A stretch of DNA of 64,000 bases, from positions 2,232,001-2,296,000 of the forward strand of contig CADCXD010000008.1 of the NCBI GenBank assembly GCA_902806575.1. The letters are read 5' to 3'. Origin of the DNA: Jackrogersella multiformis. Taxonomy: Eukaryota; Ascomycota; Sordariomycetes; Xylariales; Hypoxylaceae. Under the pieces are notes generated by a model that was not told the origin of the DNA, did no database searches, and saw only the letters and a list, made by a program, of their open reading frames with translations. The position numbers and the translations under genes were made by a program. This document shows, piece by piece, positions 1 through 11,575 of this stretch (the stretch's first letter is position 1; each line of letters opens with the position of its first letter).

Positions 1-653
1 CAGATACCGGACGCCCGTGGCGAAGAGGCTATTTATGCTACCGGTAAGTCACATTATCGAACTGGAGATGTATTCTAATAGCCGCTAATGGTTGTACAGA
101 GAATGCTTGCGCAGCGATCGCAAAGATTCTTCACTTTAATAAACAAAGCCTACAAGATCCACAGGCCATCGCGACTCAATGGTATGTACTCCGAAGTAGT
201 CACATACCGACCATCACCACTAATAAGTTCGCCATATAGGATCAACACCTTACCAGTCACTAATGACGAAGAGGCAGCCCCGTATGCCTATGGTTATCTT
301 GTGGAGTTAATTGAGCAGTAAGCCTAAGTCCCTCGGAACAGACAGTTCCCATTTCCTTCTTATACGAAACAGGATAGATACCCCGGTTTTTCTTGGTGCA
401 TGGGACGTGTAGTAAGAATGAAGTCACTAACCATCCGTACAGACAAAATCCCGCAATAACTAGCCAGGTAGACAAGGTATTCATCTACGTAGGCCAAGCC
501 CTCGAGGCTGAGATGCTCCATGGTCAACTTGGCGCCCGTGTTGCCCGAGCGATTCAGATGCTTCTTCAGTCGGCGAACGTTGACCCGACTCCATTGCTGC
601 AGCAACACTTCTCGCCACAGGGACAGGCAATTATCAGACGTCAATTCTCCTAA
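1..653 (+). CDS. KAP123: Importin beta-4 / karyopherin Kap123-like, 3' end (partial)
   Basis: C-terminal end of a HEAT-repeat nuclear import receptor; the gene runs off the left edge. Four exon pieces read in phase: 1-43, 100-181, 240-317 and 443-653, with introns 44-99, 182-239 and 318-442, all GT..AG. Together they give the last 137 residues, ending at the TAA at 651-653. The joined protein contains YATENACAAIAKIL, then QWINTLPVTNDEEAAPYAYG, and ends with a helix-rich segment (ADKV-like VDKVFIYVGQALEAE, then LLQQHFSPQGQ). This resembles the final HEAT repeats of fungal Kap123 importins, which carry ribosomal proteins and histones into the nucleus. The family assignment rests on remembered similarity of the C-terminus only; another importin-beta is possible. 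It is convergent with the remodeller gene downstream. Confidence 0.7.
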
Positions 654-1584
654 GCACTTCGAAGCACAACGCTTGTGTTGCTAACATGTCCTTTTCCGAG
701 GCCAAAAGCACGTTTGATTTGTGCAGAGCCCTTTACGAGGATCAGCTGCCAGAGATGGGCAGCATAAAGAAGAATGAGCGAAAAAATGTAAACCTCGATC
801 ACGATACCACTTTCTATTCCGAAATCTCTACACCGACATGAATATCGTTTGACCATTTTGTCCTTGATCGAGGCGAATGGGTTGGGAGAGTGAATAATTC
901 AAGGGTTGGGCCATATGGAGCAGAAATCCATCTCGCAATTGCGACTAGCCGAGACCAAGGTTGATTCTTATGTGCGATGTAGCACAAATGGGCCAGAACT
1001 TGTATCTCGATTTGGTATCTAGCAATATAGACCTAGCTAAAGACCACCACCTACTGAAGAGAGAATAGCGTTGCCTGGTGAATGAGTTGCCGCTTGAATA
1101 CTAAAGCCCTAGTCCCCTATATCTCCCATCGTGTAAACGCTGTATATCAATAGGCGGTTTACTTAGCATCGGGGAGTGAATATCTAACAGTACCTCTGAT
1201 CTCCATGCCTAGAGGGAATGACAGCTTTTGCCCCCTACTTCGTAAGGCACAAGCATTTTAATTCGCTACGTAGCCCGAGAAGATACACACGAGTTTCTTA
1301 CTCTACGGATGAGTCATTCTCTACGTAACACCAAGAATATAGTCCAGCGCAATTATATTTACAGCATCAAGTCGATGCTGTGCATTGCGATGCTACAGTA
1401 AGAATACATGAAACTGTTGTTGTACAATCATCGGGATTTCCCCGTCCAGTAAGAAGAAAAAGACCATCATGATCTGATCTGCTAGCGAAGTGGTATCGTG
1501 ACTCCTGAGGAGCTAGCCGCCGGCTGATCCCTCCACAAACGCCGTGAAATGTATCCGGATTAAGAACCTAAGGTAGTACAAGAC
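654..1584. other. Intergenic, convergent spacer
   Basis: Lies between the importin stop and the end of the Rsc1-like gene. I see no coding pattern, tRNA or repeat. It should contain the 3' untranslated regions of both convergent genes. Confidence 0.5.
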
Positions 1585-1587
1585 TCA

Positions 1588-1695
1588 CTTCTCGGCGCCC
1601 TCGTGGCTCTGCTTCTCAGCATTTTCGTCATTATTATTCTCGACACCCTCGACGTTCTTCTTCTCATCGCTCTCGCGCTTCTTCTTGTCGGCTTC
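1588..1695 (-). other. In-frame 36-codon extension behind the Rsc1-like TAG stop
   Basis: Reading on the minus strand in the same frame past the TAG at 1698-1696, the frame stays open for 36 codons to a TGA at 1587-1585. It encodes a Lys/Glu/Asn-rich tail (EADKKKRESDEKKN..., ending HEGAEK). The composition matches the charged C-terminal region before the stop. It may be the ancestral C-terminus cut off by a point mutation, a readthrough extension, or an exon reached by splicing. The bases GGCTTAG just before it also look like a 3' splice site, but no convincing branch site or donor was found. Confidence 0.45.
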
Positions 1696-4600
1696 CTAAG
1701 CCGCCAATGACTCGGCAACAGCGTCAATGTCCTTATCACGACAACTCCAACCGTCATACATCGACTTGAGTACCTGGTTCCCTCTGTGCATAGAGTCGAG
1801 CCACTCGACAAACTTATCGCCGGCGAGGTCGGCCAGTTGCTTTCTCTCCTCATCGGTACCTAGCTTTTCCGTCTCCTGACGCTTCTTCTCTTCCGCCTTT
1901 CGCAGCTCGTCCCTCGCCTTGCGCTTCGCCCGACGATCCTCGATCTCTCGCGCTCGGTCGGCGAGGTAGCGGACGCTGTGGCCAAGACTAGCACTCTCGT
2001 TCGAAAGGCCGCGATGCGGGCGGTCTAGAGGAGGCTGGGTAAAGAATAACACGCGACCAGCCTCATCATGCTGGAACTGCTCGCGAACGTCCTGGGGAAT
2101 CTTGGCATTCAACGCGTCATCTAAGTGATAAACCTCGATTGGGCGTGGTGGGTTATAGGCGTTAGCTTGAGCATGGCCACTCGGGCCAGGCGCGACGGGC
2201 ATAGAAGCGCGGGCGGGCGATGGCGCAATACGATGCGAAGGGTCGTAGGCAGGCAGAGGGGTGTTCATTTGGTGAGGGGGGGGGTGGTGAGGCTGATGGG
2301 GTACGGGGATTGGGGTGGTGCTGTATTGAGGAAATCCGTTGTAGGTGGCAGCAGGCTGATGCGGCTGATGAGCTTGGAAATGTGGTGTTTGAGCCATCTG
2401 CGGCATGTTATGGCCGTGAGCGCCATGATGTGCGCCTTGGATGCCCTGAACCGGAAAACCGGGATGGGTTGGAGCGGCAACATGATTGCCGTATTGCGGT
2501 ACAGGGACCGGGGTAGGACTAGGACGCGGCGCGAAGGGATGAGGCGACGCATACGAGCCAACATGCCCAGGAGTAGTCGTCGGCGGAGCCGGGATGGTTG
2601 GAAAGTGGTGAGTATTGCCCATCATGATATCGCCCTGGTTATCAAGAGGACGCGTTGACTGCATCAATGAAGGACGGCGAATAGAATCGAGGATAGGGAG
2701 AGCTGGAGGAGGAGATGGCGTTGGTTCTGGTGGTGGAGATTCCTATACAGGGGATTGGTGTCAGCATAAGTGAGAAATTAAATTAATCTTATGTGACGCG
2801 CTCCGGTGAGACAGTGGAAAAGAGAAAAGGACAAACATCCATCCAATGTGAACATTTAATCCTTTTTATAGGGACGAATGGTTGCAGCACAATCGATAAG
2901 AGAGTGAGAGACAGAGAGGGATGGAGAGATAGAAACAGTGATAGAAACAGTAGAGGGGCAGATCAGATTCCTCTTCTCCCTTCAAATATTTATCGTCTCA
3001 TCTTCTTTTTTTTTTTTCTCCTTTTACATTTTGTGCTTATCAGGGGGGGGGGGGGTTAAAGGAAGGCAAGGAGGGTATGAAGATGCGAAGTGCAGGTGAC
3101 GAGGTTTCGGCAGGCAATAAGAATTAAGGAAATGGATTGGGGGCAAGGAAAATGGGTAAGGAAAAGAGCAAGAAAATGGGAGACCTTACATTCGCCTCTC
3201 TATCCCGACAATGTACGGCTCCAATGAGGGGCGGAGCATTTGACGCTCCCCAGGTCGGCTTAGGTAGAGCATCTGTCGGTTTCGCATCGTCTCGAAGAAG
3301 ATGCTTGATAGGACTCGGCACCTTTCTCAGTTTGCGAGGCACGTCGAAGAGATCCATCTCGTAGTCCCTCTCGCGAACCTCGTCGGGCACACAGCTGGCC
3401 CACGTCTTGATCTTGTTGAGCTTGTGCTTTTCTTCATTGTAGCGAGCCTCGCATACGTATACCTCTTTGTCCTTGGGGAATCCTCGAGGCCTACCTTTGT
3501 TGTATCGCGTGACAAACATAACGAAGCATCGATCTACTACTTCGTCGATGCGATGATCGCGGTACTGTCCAGTCTTGACCACCTCGTTCTCCAGGAAATG
3601 CTTCTCGAAACGATGGACAGTCTGCTCTGGGCGATAGTACCAGCATGCGTTCACCCACTTCTGCCCCGACTTATCCTCCCAAGTTCGGTAAACCTGCGCG
3701 ACAATGGGTTTTGTCAGGTCATTCGGGTTGGTGATATGAACCCAGTCGCCTAGGTAAGTATGCAGAGTTAGCAATCTCTACCTGGGGTATATACCTACAA
3801 TATATAACACAACACTACACTCCGAGAGGACTTACCAACTCTCCATATCTCCCCTTTATGGAGGATTTCCGGCAGGGGTCGCCTGCCGTCTTCGTCTTCA
3901 AAGTCATTGTCGGGCTTAGCCTTCTCCTGCTCGGCAAGTATATGAGCTTGATGCTGCAACTGAACCGCATCGTTGTACAACTGGCTGCTCTCCTCATTAT
4001 ACTGCTTGGCATTCTCGAACATTATATCGAGATCCCTGAGCGCTTGGTCCACATTCTGATACTTCTTCCTCTTGGCTTTTCGCTTGATCAGATCCATCGC
4101 AATGGGGTTCTTAATGGCAGCAAAGTAGTCCGGTGCCGACTGCTTATCTGGAAGTCTCTCGAATGGGACGATCAATAGATCTCCGTTTGGATGCTTCAAC
4201 TTTCGAAGACTCTTCAGCAGTACGTGGATGCGAGCCTCAAGGGGAGTGAAGACCTTGGGTGGACGGCCTCGCCTCTTGTGCGAATCATCGTCTCTCGCAT
4301 CGGCTTTTCGACCTGAAGTCGAAGGACGACCGCCACGTCTACCACGTCTGCGAATGCCATCATCGTCGGAATCATCCTCTTCTTCGTCATCTTCATCGTC
4401 CTCCTCTTCTTCATCCTCTTCCTCCGGATCTGGAGGCGGAGAATCTTCAGTGTCCGGAATCTCGCCCAGATCGGGGAGCACAGCATCCTCGGGCTTAATG
4501 ACTTCCTCGTCGACTAACTTCTGGAGCTCCTCCTTGAAGATCTCTCGTAAACGAGCAGCGTCTTGGAAGAATTCAGAGGATGGGCGGTTATAGACCATGG

Positions 4601-5332
4601 CATTGTGGGAGATCAAAGCGACATCCCTGACGAATTCGGAGAATGAAGTATATTGCTTCTTGAGCTTCTTGGTCTATTGCCAGAGTATCAGTATGGCCTG
4701 GAAAGAAAGAATCGCGAACCAGGACGCCGGGGTGTCACTCACGCGAATAGTACTAAACGCGATAGGCTCTTTTATCACTTCATGGTACTCGGGAATTAGT
4801 CGTCGGTTCGGAATGCGCTGGAAGTGGGAGGCAACATGATAGCCCCTGTAACGCTTAGGTTAGCTGTGGTGGTCGGTGGTTGGTGGTCAACGATTTGAGA
4901 GGAGGCGGAAACTTACTCGTCATCTTTGTAGGTAGATAGATAGTTGGCCGTGTTCTCAATCACAGTCAACATGTCGTGATCGAGACGGCCTGGGACTCGG
5001 TCTTCTTCAGGTTCACCATCAGCATCTATGTCGCCTTCCGCGTCTGCGTCTGCGTCTACGTCGGCATTTGCGTCGACATCGGCATCGGCATTGGCATTGT
5101 CATTGGATGCCGAGACTGCGCGGGAGCTTTTGTCGCTACTATTAACACGTCCGGTATCACCAATATCCTCGGCGTCTCCAGATGGATTAATGGCACGCGC
5201 CTCGTCCTCATCCTCGTCCTCGTCCTTGTCCTTACTGCTGCCGCCTTTGCTGTCGTCGCCAGTGGGTTTGGCCTCTATGGACTCGCGAACCTCGACCGCG
5301 CTTTCGGCTGGCTTCTCGCCCTCGTCAGCCAT
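1696..5332 (-). CDS. RSC1: RSC chromatin-remodelling complex subunit Rsc1/Rsc2-like (two bromodomains, AT-hook, BAH)
   Basis: Nuclear subunit of a SWI/SNF-family (RSC) remodeller that binds acetylated nucleosomes. Five exons on the minus strand: 5332-4917, 4845-4743, 4673-3836, 3749-3190 and 2742-1696. They sum to 2964 nt, or 987 aa. Order: acidic N-terminus; bromodomain 1 about residues 117-225 (GYHVASHFQRIPNRRLIPEY, later ISHNAMVYN); a long Asp/Glu tract; an AT-hook (KRRGRPPK, about 306-313); bromodomain 2 about 314-422 (PDYFAAIKNPIAMDLI, MFENAKQYNEES); BAH domain from about 453 (DWVHITNPND, ACWYYRPEQT). The C-terminal third is Pro/His-rich with a charged coiled tail. The BD-AT hook-BD-BAH order is diagnostic of Rsc1/Rsc2. 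Intron 4 is unusually long (447 nt) and carries a poly-T run and a G run near 3043-3055. An in-frame extension follows the stop. Confidence 0.9.
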
Positions 5333-5900
5333 GGTGGGAACTTCAAAACGATGGAAAGAAAAGAATGATTAATGTACTAGCACTGGCTAGTATTTATGGG
5401 TTGTAGAGCTTAAAACGTTGTTATGGATATGGAGTTGGAGTTGGAGTTTGCACTCGAACCAAATGTGAACAATGGCGACGCAAGATGCACGGTCCCAAGG
5501 TGGACAATACCTATAGGTAGTGCTTGAGAGTGGTTATTGTTTGTTCGTTGGTTCGTTGATTCGTTGGTTGGTTGGTTAATAGTGTTTAGTGTTTAGGTAG
5601 TGTTTAGTTTATCGGCTTGCAGCAAGGTGGGTACACCACCTTGAAATCGTATTGTTTATCCAGTGTTTTTCCGATGCACCAGCCCTATTTAGGTTAAAAC
5701 ACTAGGTGGGGTATACCAGCACGGGAGTGGCTTGGCAGCTTTGGTGGTTTGGACGGGCAGGACGGGTAGCGTTAACGCCTTGTTTCAAGGTTAACTTCTA
5801 CCTACATGTACCTACCTGCTTAGGTACATACATATGTGTTTATACATAAGTATGTGCTCGTACATGGTTGTCCTTAGGTACCTAGGTAGTATCTTGATAT
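5333..5900. promoter_or_regulatory. Upstream region of the Rsc1-like gene
   Basis: Spacer between the remodeller start and the 3' flank of the MFS gene. It contains a GTTCGTTGGTTCG-type short repeat near 5545-5575 and TAGGTA motifs near 5800-5890. No gene or defined promoter element could be assigned. Confidence 0.35.
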
Positions 5901-6000
5901 TCATATGTTGATATCTTCATATGTTGGTATCTTCATATGTTGATATCTTGGTAGTATTCAGAACAGTATTCAGGACAGCATTCAGGATAGTATTCAGAAC
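5901..6000. repeat. Two adjacent short tandem repeats
   Basis: At 5901-5949 a 16-bp unit close to TCATATGTTGATATCT is repeated about three times. At 5952-6000 a 12-13-bp unit close to GTATTCAGAACA is repeated about four times with substitutions. The second array abuts the stop codon of the MFS transporter gene, so it lies in its 3' untranslated region. Confidence 0.75.
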
Positions 6001-6004
6001 TACA

Positions 6005-7855
6005 TCAGCAGGGGCTAGTTTCTATCGTCTTACCCAGATCAGTATTCTCAGCAACTACCTCCAACTCTGGTGAAGGTTCCATATCCTGGCCTTTACGGTC
6101 CTCACTACGACTCAAGAATAGGATGGCGAGGATGGTGCCAAGCTGTCCTACGGTTGTAGCAAGAACACTAATAAATCCGCCACGGAAATTAGGGGCACCA
6201 CTTGCTGGGTATTGGACAACTTGCGTTCCCGCCATGATGGCTTGTCCAATCGCATTCATGCTTGCTGTCACCACAGCACGCTCTTCCGCATCTCCCGCCA
6301 TCACCACCGATGCCCAGCCCATTGTCAACGGCGAACATGCTAGGAAGCAATTAGTATCCATATACCATCTCAGCCTACTAAATAGTGAATAGTGAATAGT
6401 GAATAGGTGAAAAGGGGTGGGGCAGGCATAGGAGTATGCATGGTAACTTACCCGACTCAAATCCAGTGAGAATAAACCCAGCTAGACGACCGCTCTCTCC
6501 GATATCCCAAACTACAAGCAATATCATGCCTACGAGAACGGGGAAGGTCACAGCAATAGCCGGAAGCCAAAACCGTCCTGTTCTGTCTGCGATGACGCCA
6601 CAGAACAAGGCGACGACAATACTCACTGCCGTGACTATAGTAGGTATCGTGTTGATCTGGACGACCGAGTATATGTTGCTCTTTGCCTTCAAGTACAGGG
6701 AAAACGGCTGACTACCAGGTAGAAAGTTTTGGTCCATCAGTGTCCATTGCAGAACGAAGAGATACCAATGCCAGCGAGAAAATACCCGCCTAAATATGTC
6801 GCGGGATAGTTGCAGTTGCGGCGGCGCCACAAGTCCTTGGAGGCGCTTGCGCCCAAGAGCGTGCTCTTCTTCTGTGATGAATCGCGGCTTCTTCCTAGAC
6901 GGTACATCAGGGAAGACGAAGAAACCGCTGGGATATATTAATACTACCAAGCCACAGAAAAGATTAGCATGGAGACAACTTACAATGCTGCTATAGCCAA
7001 AGTGATAACGGCATCGACAATGAAAAGCCATCTATATGAATGGTTAACAAATTCTCCTTTCCCAGACTTTGACATGGGTTTATATTGTCGTAGGATCCCA
7101 TACCTCCAGCCTGCTAATCCGTGCGCTTGATTCAGATTCGTATAAGCCGCGGCCTGCAGGTAACCAGCAAACATGGTCCCGAGAGGGCTCGCGATGAAGA
7201 AGAGAGCAACACGACGGCCAATTTCTCCTGGCTTGTACCAGGAGCCAATGATATATATAGTTCCGGTGAAAGAGCAACATTCGAAAAGGCCGGTGAAGAA
7301 TCGCATAGCGTACAGGGTTTCGACATTCTTAGCCCAGGCCAGACCAAAGGTGGAAAGTCCCCATCCGATCTCCAGAGTTGGGAGAACTCGGTTGGCAGGA
7401 TAATGTGTTAAGAAGTAACAAGCTGGAATCATGAAGGTGCAGTAGGATGCCCAGAAGGTTGCCGTAATGTAGTTCAGCTGATCCCCATACATACCTAGTT
7501 CTTCCTTCATACCACTAGTAATTACACATACACACTTAGCAATCGAGCAAGATAGAGAGAGGTATATGCCTAATACATACCTGACATATGCGTTGGTGAT
7601 CGACTGCTGGTCAAGATATTTCGTGAAGAACGATAGGCAGCCAAAGATCAAGATACTTAGGTCGAGTTTCAAGATCAGTCGTTTCTCCTCGTTCGGCATA
7701 TCTTTTGGATACCATCCGAGAGATGTCATCAGCTTAATCCAGGTACTCTCGATCTCGATATCAGTGGTGCCTCTAAGGTGGAATCCACGCTGGTCTACCT
7801 CCTGTCGCACCGATGACTGTGCCATGGTCTTGTGCGCTTCCTCATTTGGCGGCAT
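6005..7855 (-). CDS. MFS permease, allantoate/pantothenate (Dal5/Liz1) family
   Basis: Plasma-membrane proton symporter of the anion:cation symporter branch of the major facilitator superfamily. Exons 7855-7581, 7514-7104, 7031-6984, 6927-6452 and 6339-6005 sum to 1545 nt, or 514 aa. Recognisable motifs are FTKYLDQQSITNAYVSGMKE at the end of TM1 and the following loop, then GDQLNYITATFWASY, RFFTGLFECCSFTG, GWRWLFIVDAVITL before the central loop, and FPDVPSRKKPRFITEEE in that loop. The second half has DRTGRFWLPAIAVTFPV and a polar C-terminal tail. The family has about 12 membrane spans, and length is normal. Substrate cannot be fixed from sequence: pantothenate, allantoate, nicotinate or related acids are all possible. 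No partner catabolic gene is adjacent. The start at 7855 gives a normal cytosolic N-terminus. Confidence 0.9.
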
Positions 7856-9499
7856 TTGATCGGTATGCAGATGAACATATATATGTAGTGAGCTGGATGC
7901 GTAACATCTATAACTGTCGTAACTAGTAGTGTTCGGAACATTGCAACTGATATCTCAATGTCGTAATCGATCTCTCTTATGATGGCACATCCCTAGTCTC
8001 ATCCACATCATTTAAGGACATGGAATATCCCCTTTTTAAGTGATAGACGACCATCTTGCTACGGCAAGATTATTGGTTCCCCTCTTCCTGGCCTACTATG
8101 CGGGTGGCGTCAACAATACCCAGTATTGCGTGACAAGAACATCCATTCTTCGAATCTACGATATCTACAGAAGTTTATCTGTGTTGCTGGCTGTAATAAG
8201 CACCGCTACCTAGGGTATATCGACAACTAGCTCCTAATGCTTATAGCCTACTTATATGCTTAAATTTAGATACTCTGGTAAGAAGATAGTAGGGAATTAC
8301 GGGTAAAAGGGGTAAAAGCTTCTACACTACCTGTAAAGTAGTCACCGCTGTAAGCTACGTGCATCTAAACCTATAAAAAGAAGGTTACTAGCACTGGCTA
8401 GTACATTAAGTCATTCGTAAAGTTAACAATACCTACCGAGGTATTTATGTGGCGTCGACAGCCGGATAACTTCCCTCCCATATACCATTTTTCTCGGGGT
8501 CTTGAAGAACCTGGGACAAAAGCTGGAATATGTACCTACCTCTTTATATTTAACATAATGTAACTAAATGAGTGTTTTATTATTTATAGTACCTTGGTAG
8601 TGTCCAACTTATTCATGGTTAACAATACTACCTACCTATAGGTTAGTTGATATTGATATAACAATAATGGTGACTTAGGTATGTATAGCTCCTATTGGAC
8701 TTCCTATGACTTATACCTATATGTATTACTCATGTACCTAGGTAGGTAACGTCTTGTAGAATTACATATATGTAAGTACCTATTCGGTAGATATCCCGGT
8801 ATGGGTAACTACCTAGGTACCTAGGTACGTAGTGAAATATCCAAAGTGTCTAGGTACCTAGTTCAAAGGTACAGATTACGAACCTCGAAGGTGCAATTAA
8901 GCCCTAGCTACATATGTAAAACCGAGACAGATACACTACCTACATAGGTACCTGTACCTATGTAGGTACCTAGGTATGTAAAGTATTTTGGAGGGGGCGA
9001 CTCCGAGACGATAGAGACGATAGAGGCGATAAAGGCGATAGAGGGGTTCTTTGACAAGCTCCTCTCTTCCATTTCCCTCCACTCCCACTTCTCCCACATC
9101 TCCCACATAGAATAATAACCTGTCTGCCTGTATATCGGCAACACCCAAGCTTGAAGATGATTTTACGTGTAAATACAGCGGGTCTAGAGGTTTCCTACCA
9201 CGACGAGAGTGTCAGTTTGATGCGGTTTGGCCAACCCGAGCTGCCGATTGCTTTTGCTTACCAGGAGAAGACTAATCGAAATAATCGAATATATAATTGA
9301 ATATATAATCGAAAATAATATCGAATCAAAATTCACTTTTTACCTACCTGTCTCTCTGCGCCGACGTGTATTCCGACTCTCAACCCCAACTCCCATTCAT
9401 TTTTGCCACATCTACCCTTTCGTATCTCCCTTCTATCCTCCCTCCCTCCCCCCCTCCCTCTCCCCCCTACAACCCCTCCATCATTTACTCGTCCGAACC
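7856..9499. promoter_or_regulatory. Divergent intergenic region (MFS / OTU1)
   Basis: About 1.6 kb between two divergent genes, so it should hold both promoters. Dense TAGGTACC/ACCTAGGT palindromes occupy about 8,620-8,970. The OTU1-proximal end (about 9,400-9,490) is strongly pyrimidine-rich (CCCTCCCTCC-type tract), as is common just upstream of fungal start codons. The GATAGAGGCGATA-like repeat at about 9,009-9,042 is a short tandem array. Confidence 0.5.
8735..8975. repeat. TAGGTACC palindrome cluster
   Basis: Repeated ACCTAGGTA, CTAGGTACCTAGGTAC and TACCTATGTAGGTACC motifs. They are near-palindromic in each 8-10-bp unit and scattered among AT-rich sequence. Confidence 0.7.
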
Positions 9500-10631
9500 A
9501 TGAAGATTCGATACAAGGCTCCCTCGGGCGGGGGAACCCTGGAGCTCGACGATGACGTAGTCGTGAAACAGCTCCTTGAGGCCCTCAAGTCCAGTACCGG
9601 TTTGCCTGATTTCACGGTCAAGTACGGCTGGCCACCAAAGGCATTAAGTACAGATCAAGGCAATGCCTCTCTGCAGTCTTTAGGCCTGCACCGCGAGAAC
9701 CTCACAGTCGTGCCCGTAGAGAACGCTCCCGCAGCCTCCGCAGCCTCCGCAGCATCCAAGCAGGAACCCGGAGCTGCGCAAGAGACCACCGCCGTACCCG
9801 ATGCCCTCTCCGATCCCCAGCCGTCCAAGGGCAAAGGTAAAGGTAAAGACGGAGGAATCAGGGACCAACAAATTAGTGTCTCCATGCCGGAGACCAATTC
9901 TACCCTAGGTAGGCAGTGCGCATTTTCTTGAAATACTACCTGCGCGTTTTAGCACCCGGACGATCTAGGCTGACATCGTGTGCTTATCCGCAGTCCTTCG
10001 AGTCATGCCCGATGACAATAGCTGCCTATTCACGGCCGTTGGCGGTGCGCTGCGCGGTCTTCGCCCCGAACTTGACGACGACTTTTGCAGCCCCAACTCG
10101 CTCAGGCGCATCGTAACAGACCATATCCTCCACAACTCCGACAAGTACAACGCGGTCATCCTCGGAAAGAGCCCCGAGGCCTACTGTAGCAACATGCTGC
10201 GACCCGATGTATGGGGAGGCGATATCGAACTCTCCATCATCTCCGAGATCTTCCACCTCGAGATCTCCGTCGTCGACGTCAAGACGGGCAACGTTTACCG
10301 TATCGGCCAAGGTAATGACTGCCAAATGCGCTGCGTCCTCGTCTACTCTAACGTGCACTACGACCGTGTCGCTGAGATCTTTGTCGAGGGCCAGGCGGCC
10401 ATGGAGTTCGACGTCACGCGTTGGGCTGTCGATGGCAGCGACCACGTCATCGCCCACACCCAGGAGATGTGCAAGAAGCTCAAGGACGAGCACCACTACT
10501 ATACCGATACATCCGACTTCGTCGTTATGTGCAACCAGTGCGGATGGATCGGTCAGGGCCAGAAGGCCCTCGCCGAACATTCACTGCGTACTGGCCACTC
10601 AGACATCAGCGAGATTAAAGATACATCATAG
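9500..10631 (+). CDS. OTU1: Ubiquitin thioesterase Otu1 (YOD1 family)
   Basis: OTU-family cysteine deubiquitinase that works with the Cdc48/p97 ATPase on ubiquitinated substrates. Exons 9500-9908 and 9994-10631, intron 9909-9993 with a CTGAC branch site; 1047 nt, or 348 aa. Residues 1-75 form the ubiquitin-like UBX domain (MKIRYKAPSGGGTLEL). A low-complexity Ala/Lys linker follows at about 76-130. The OTU catalytic domain begins at about 137 with the signature MPDDNSCLF, catalytic Asp144 and Cys147, and His258 in NVHYD. A C2H2 zinc finger follows near the end (Cys316, Cys319, His332, His338). This UBX-OTU-C2H2 layout is that of Otu1. The frame is open upstream of 9500 but reads non-conserved, pyrimidine-rich leader. 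The ATG at 9500 starts directly with the conserved domain and has a favourable context (ACCATGA). Confidence 0.95.
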
Positions 10632-11575
10632 CTACCGTTGGCCGTACCCATCCTTTTACCGGTACCTTTAGTCGCCTACTTCCTGGACATAATCGATACC
10701 CTATTACGAAGCCACATAGTCAGAATGTGCGCATGCTTCTTGAGCAGCTGGACCTCGAGGCGACGATGGAGAACCCAGGCGCGATATGCGCGGAGGCAGA
10801 GACACAGATAGATAGATACCTCTATGTATATGCGTATGAATGGGTGAGTGGTAAGAGGTGCTACTTCACAGTGCTAGCCTCTTGGGAGAAGCTTGACGAT
10901 CAACTAGAAATATTAGTTTATAGTCTCAAGGATTCGATACCTACCTAGGTACCTAGATTATTTTGAGAATTGACAATAGGGGGTGTAATTACCCCCCCCC
11001 CCCAACTCCATAATGTCGGTATCCGGTGCCTGCTAGAGATGTTATCTGTGCTGCAAACCATCTAATGGACTCTCGACATAATCTTAATTAAGCATCTAAT
11101 GAGCATCTCACTAAAACCTGTCGTGACAATAATATCATTGGACAGAAAACATAGGGAGGGACCAGATAGACCAGATAGTACCTAAGTACTTAGGAGAAGG
11201 TCTTTGACGCAGATTTCTTAGTTTCCCTACAACAATATGGACTATGTGCAAGCTACTTATTAATATGTGATATCTGCCCTCAGGTTATGTCCTGCCTAGA
11301 GAGGAGAGTTATCTTTCCAAGTACCTATCCATAGTACCAACGACAGAAACCCCAATACCACCCAGGTTGGTCGATTAGAACTCGGAGACAAAATACTGCC
11401 TTCCAAGAAGAGATATCATCCTCCATTTCCAATCCGATTAGGAACCCTACAATGATGGCGGTGATGGATTTCGCCGTATTCCTGACTCCGGGCCCCCTTC
11501 CTATGCAATAGACCATGCCAACCCATACATTCATTAAAACCCAGTATTGTAGTACAATTTTCAAACTGAATATCG
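10632..11575. other. Intergenic, convergent spacer
   Basis: Between convergent OTU1 and INP1. It contains a poly-C run near 10,991-11,003 and isolated TACCTAGGTACC motifs near 10,940. No gene recognised. Confidence 0.45.

Noticed and set aside
9227..9499. In-frame upstream extension of OTU1
   Set aside because: The frame stays open to 9227, but the extra residues are Pro/Ser-rich and match pyrimidine-rich leader. The conserved UBX domain begins at the ATG at 9500.
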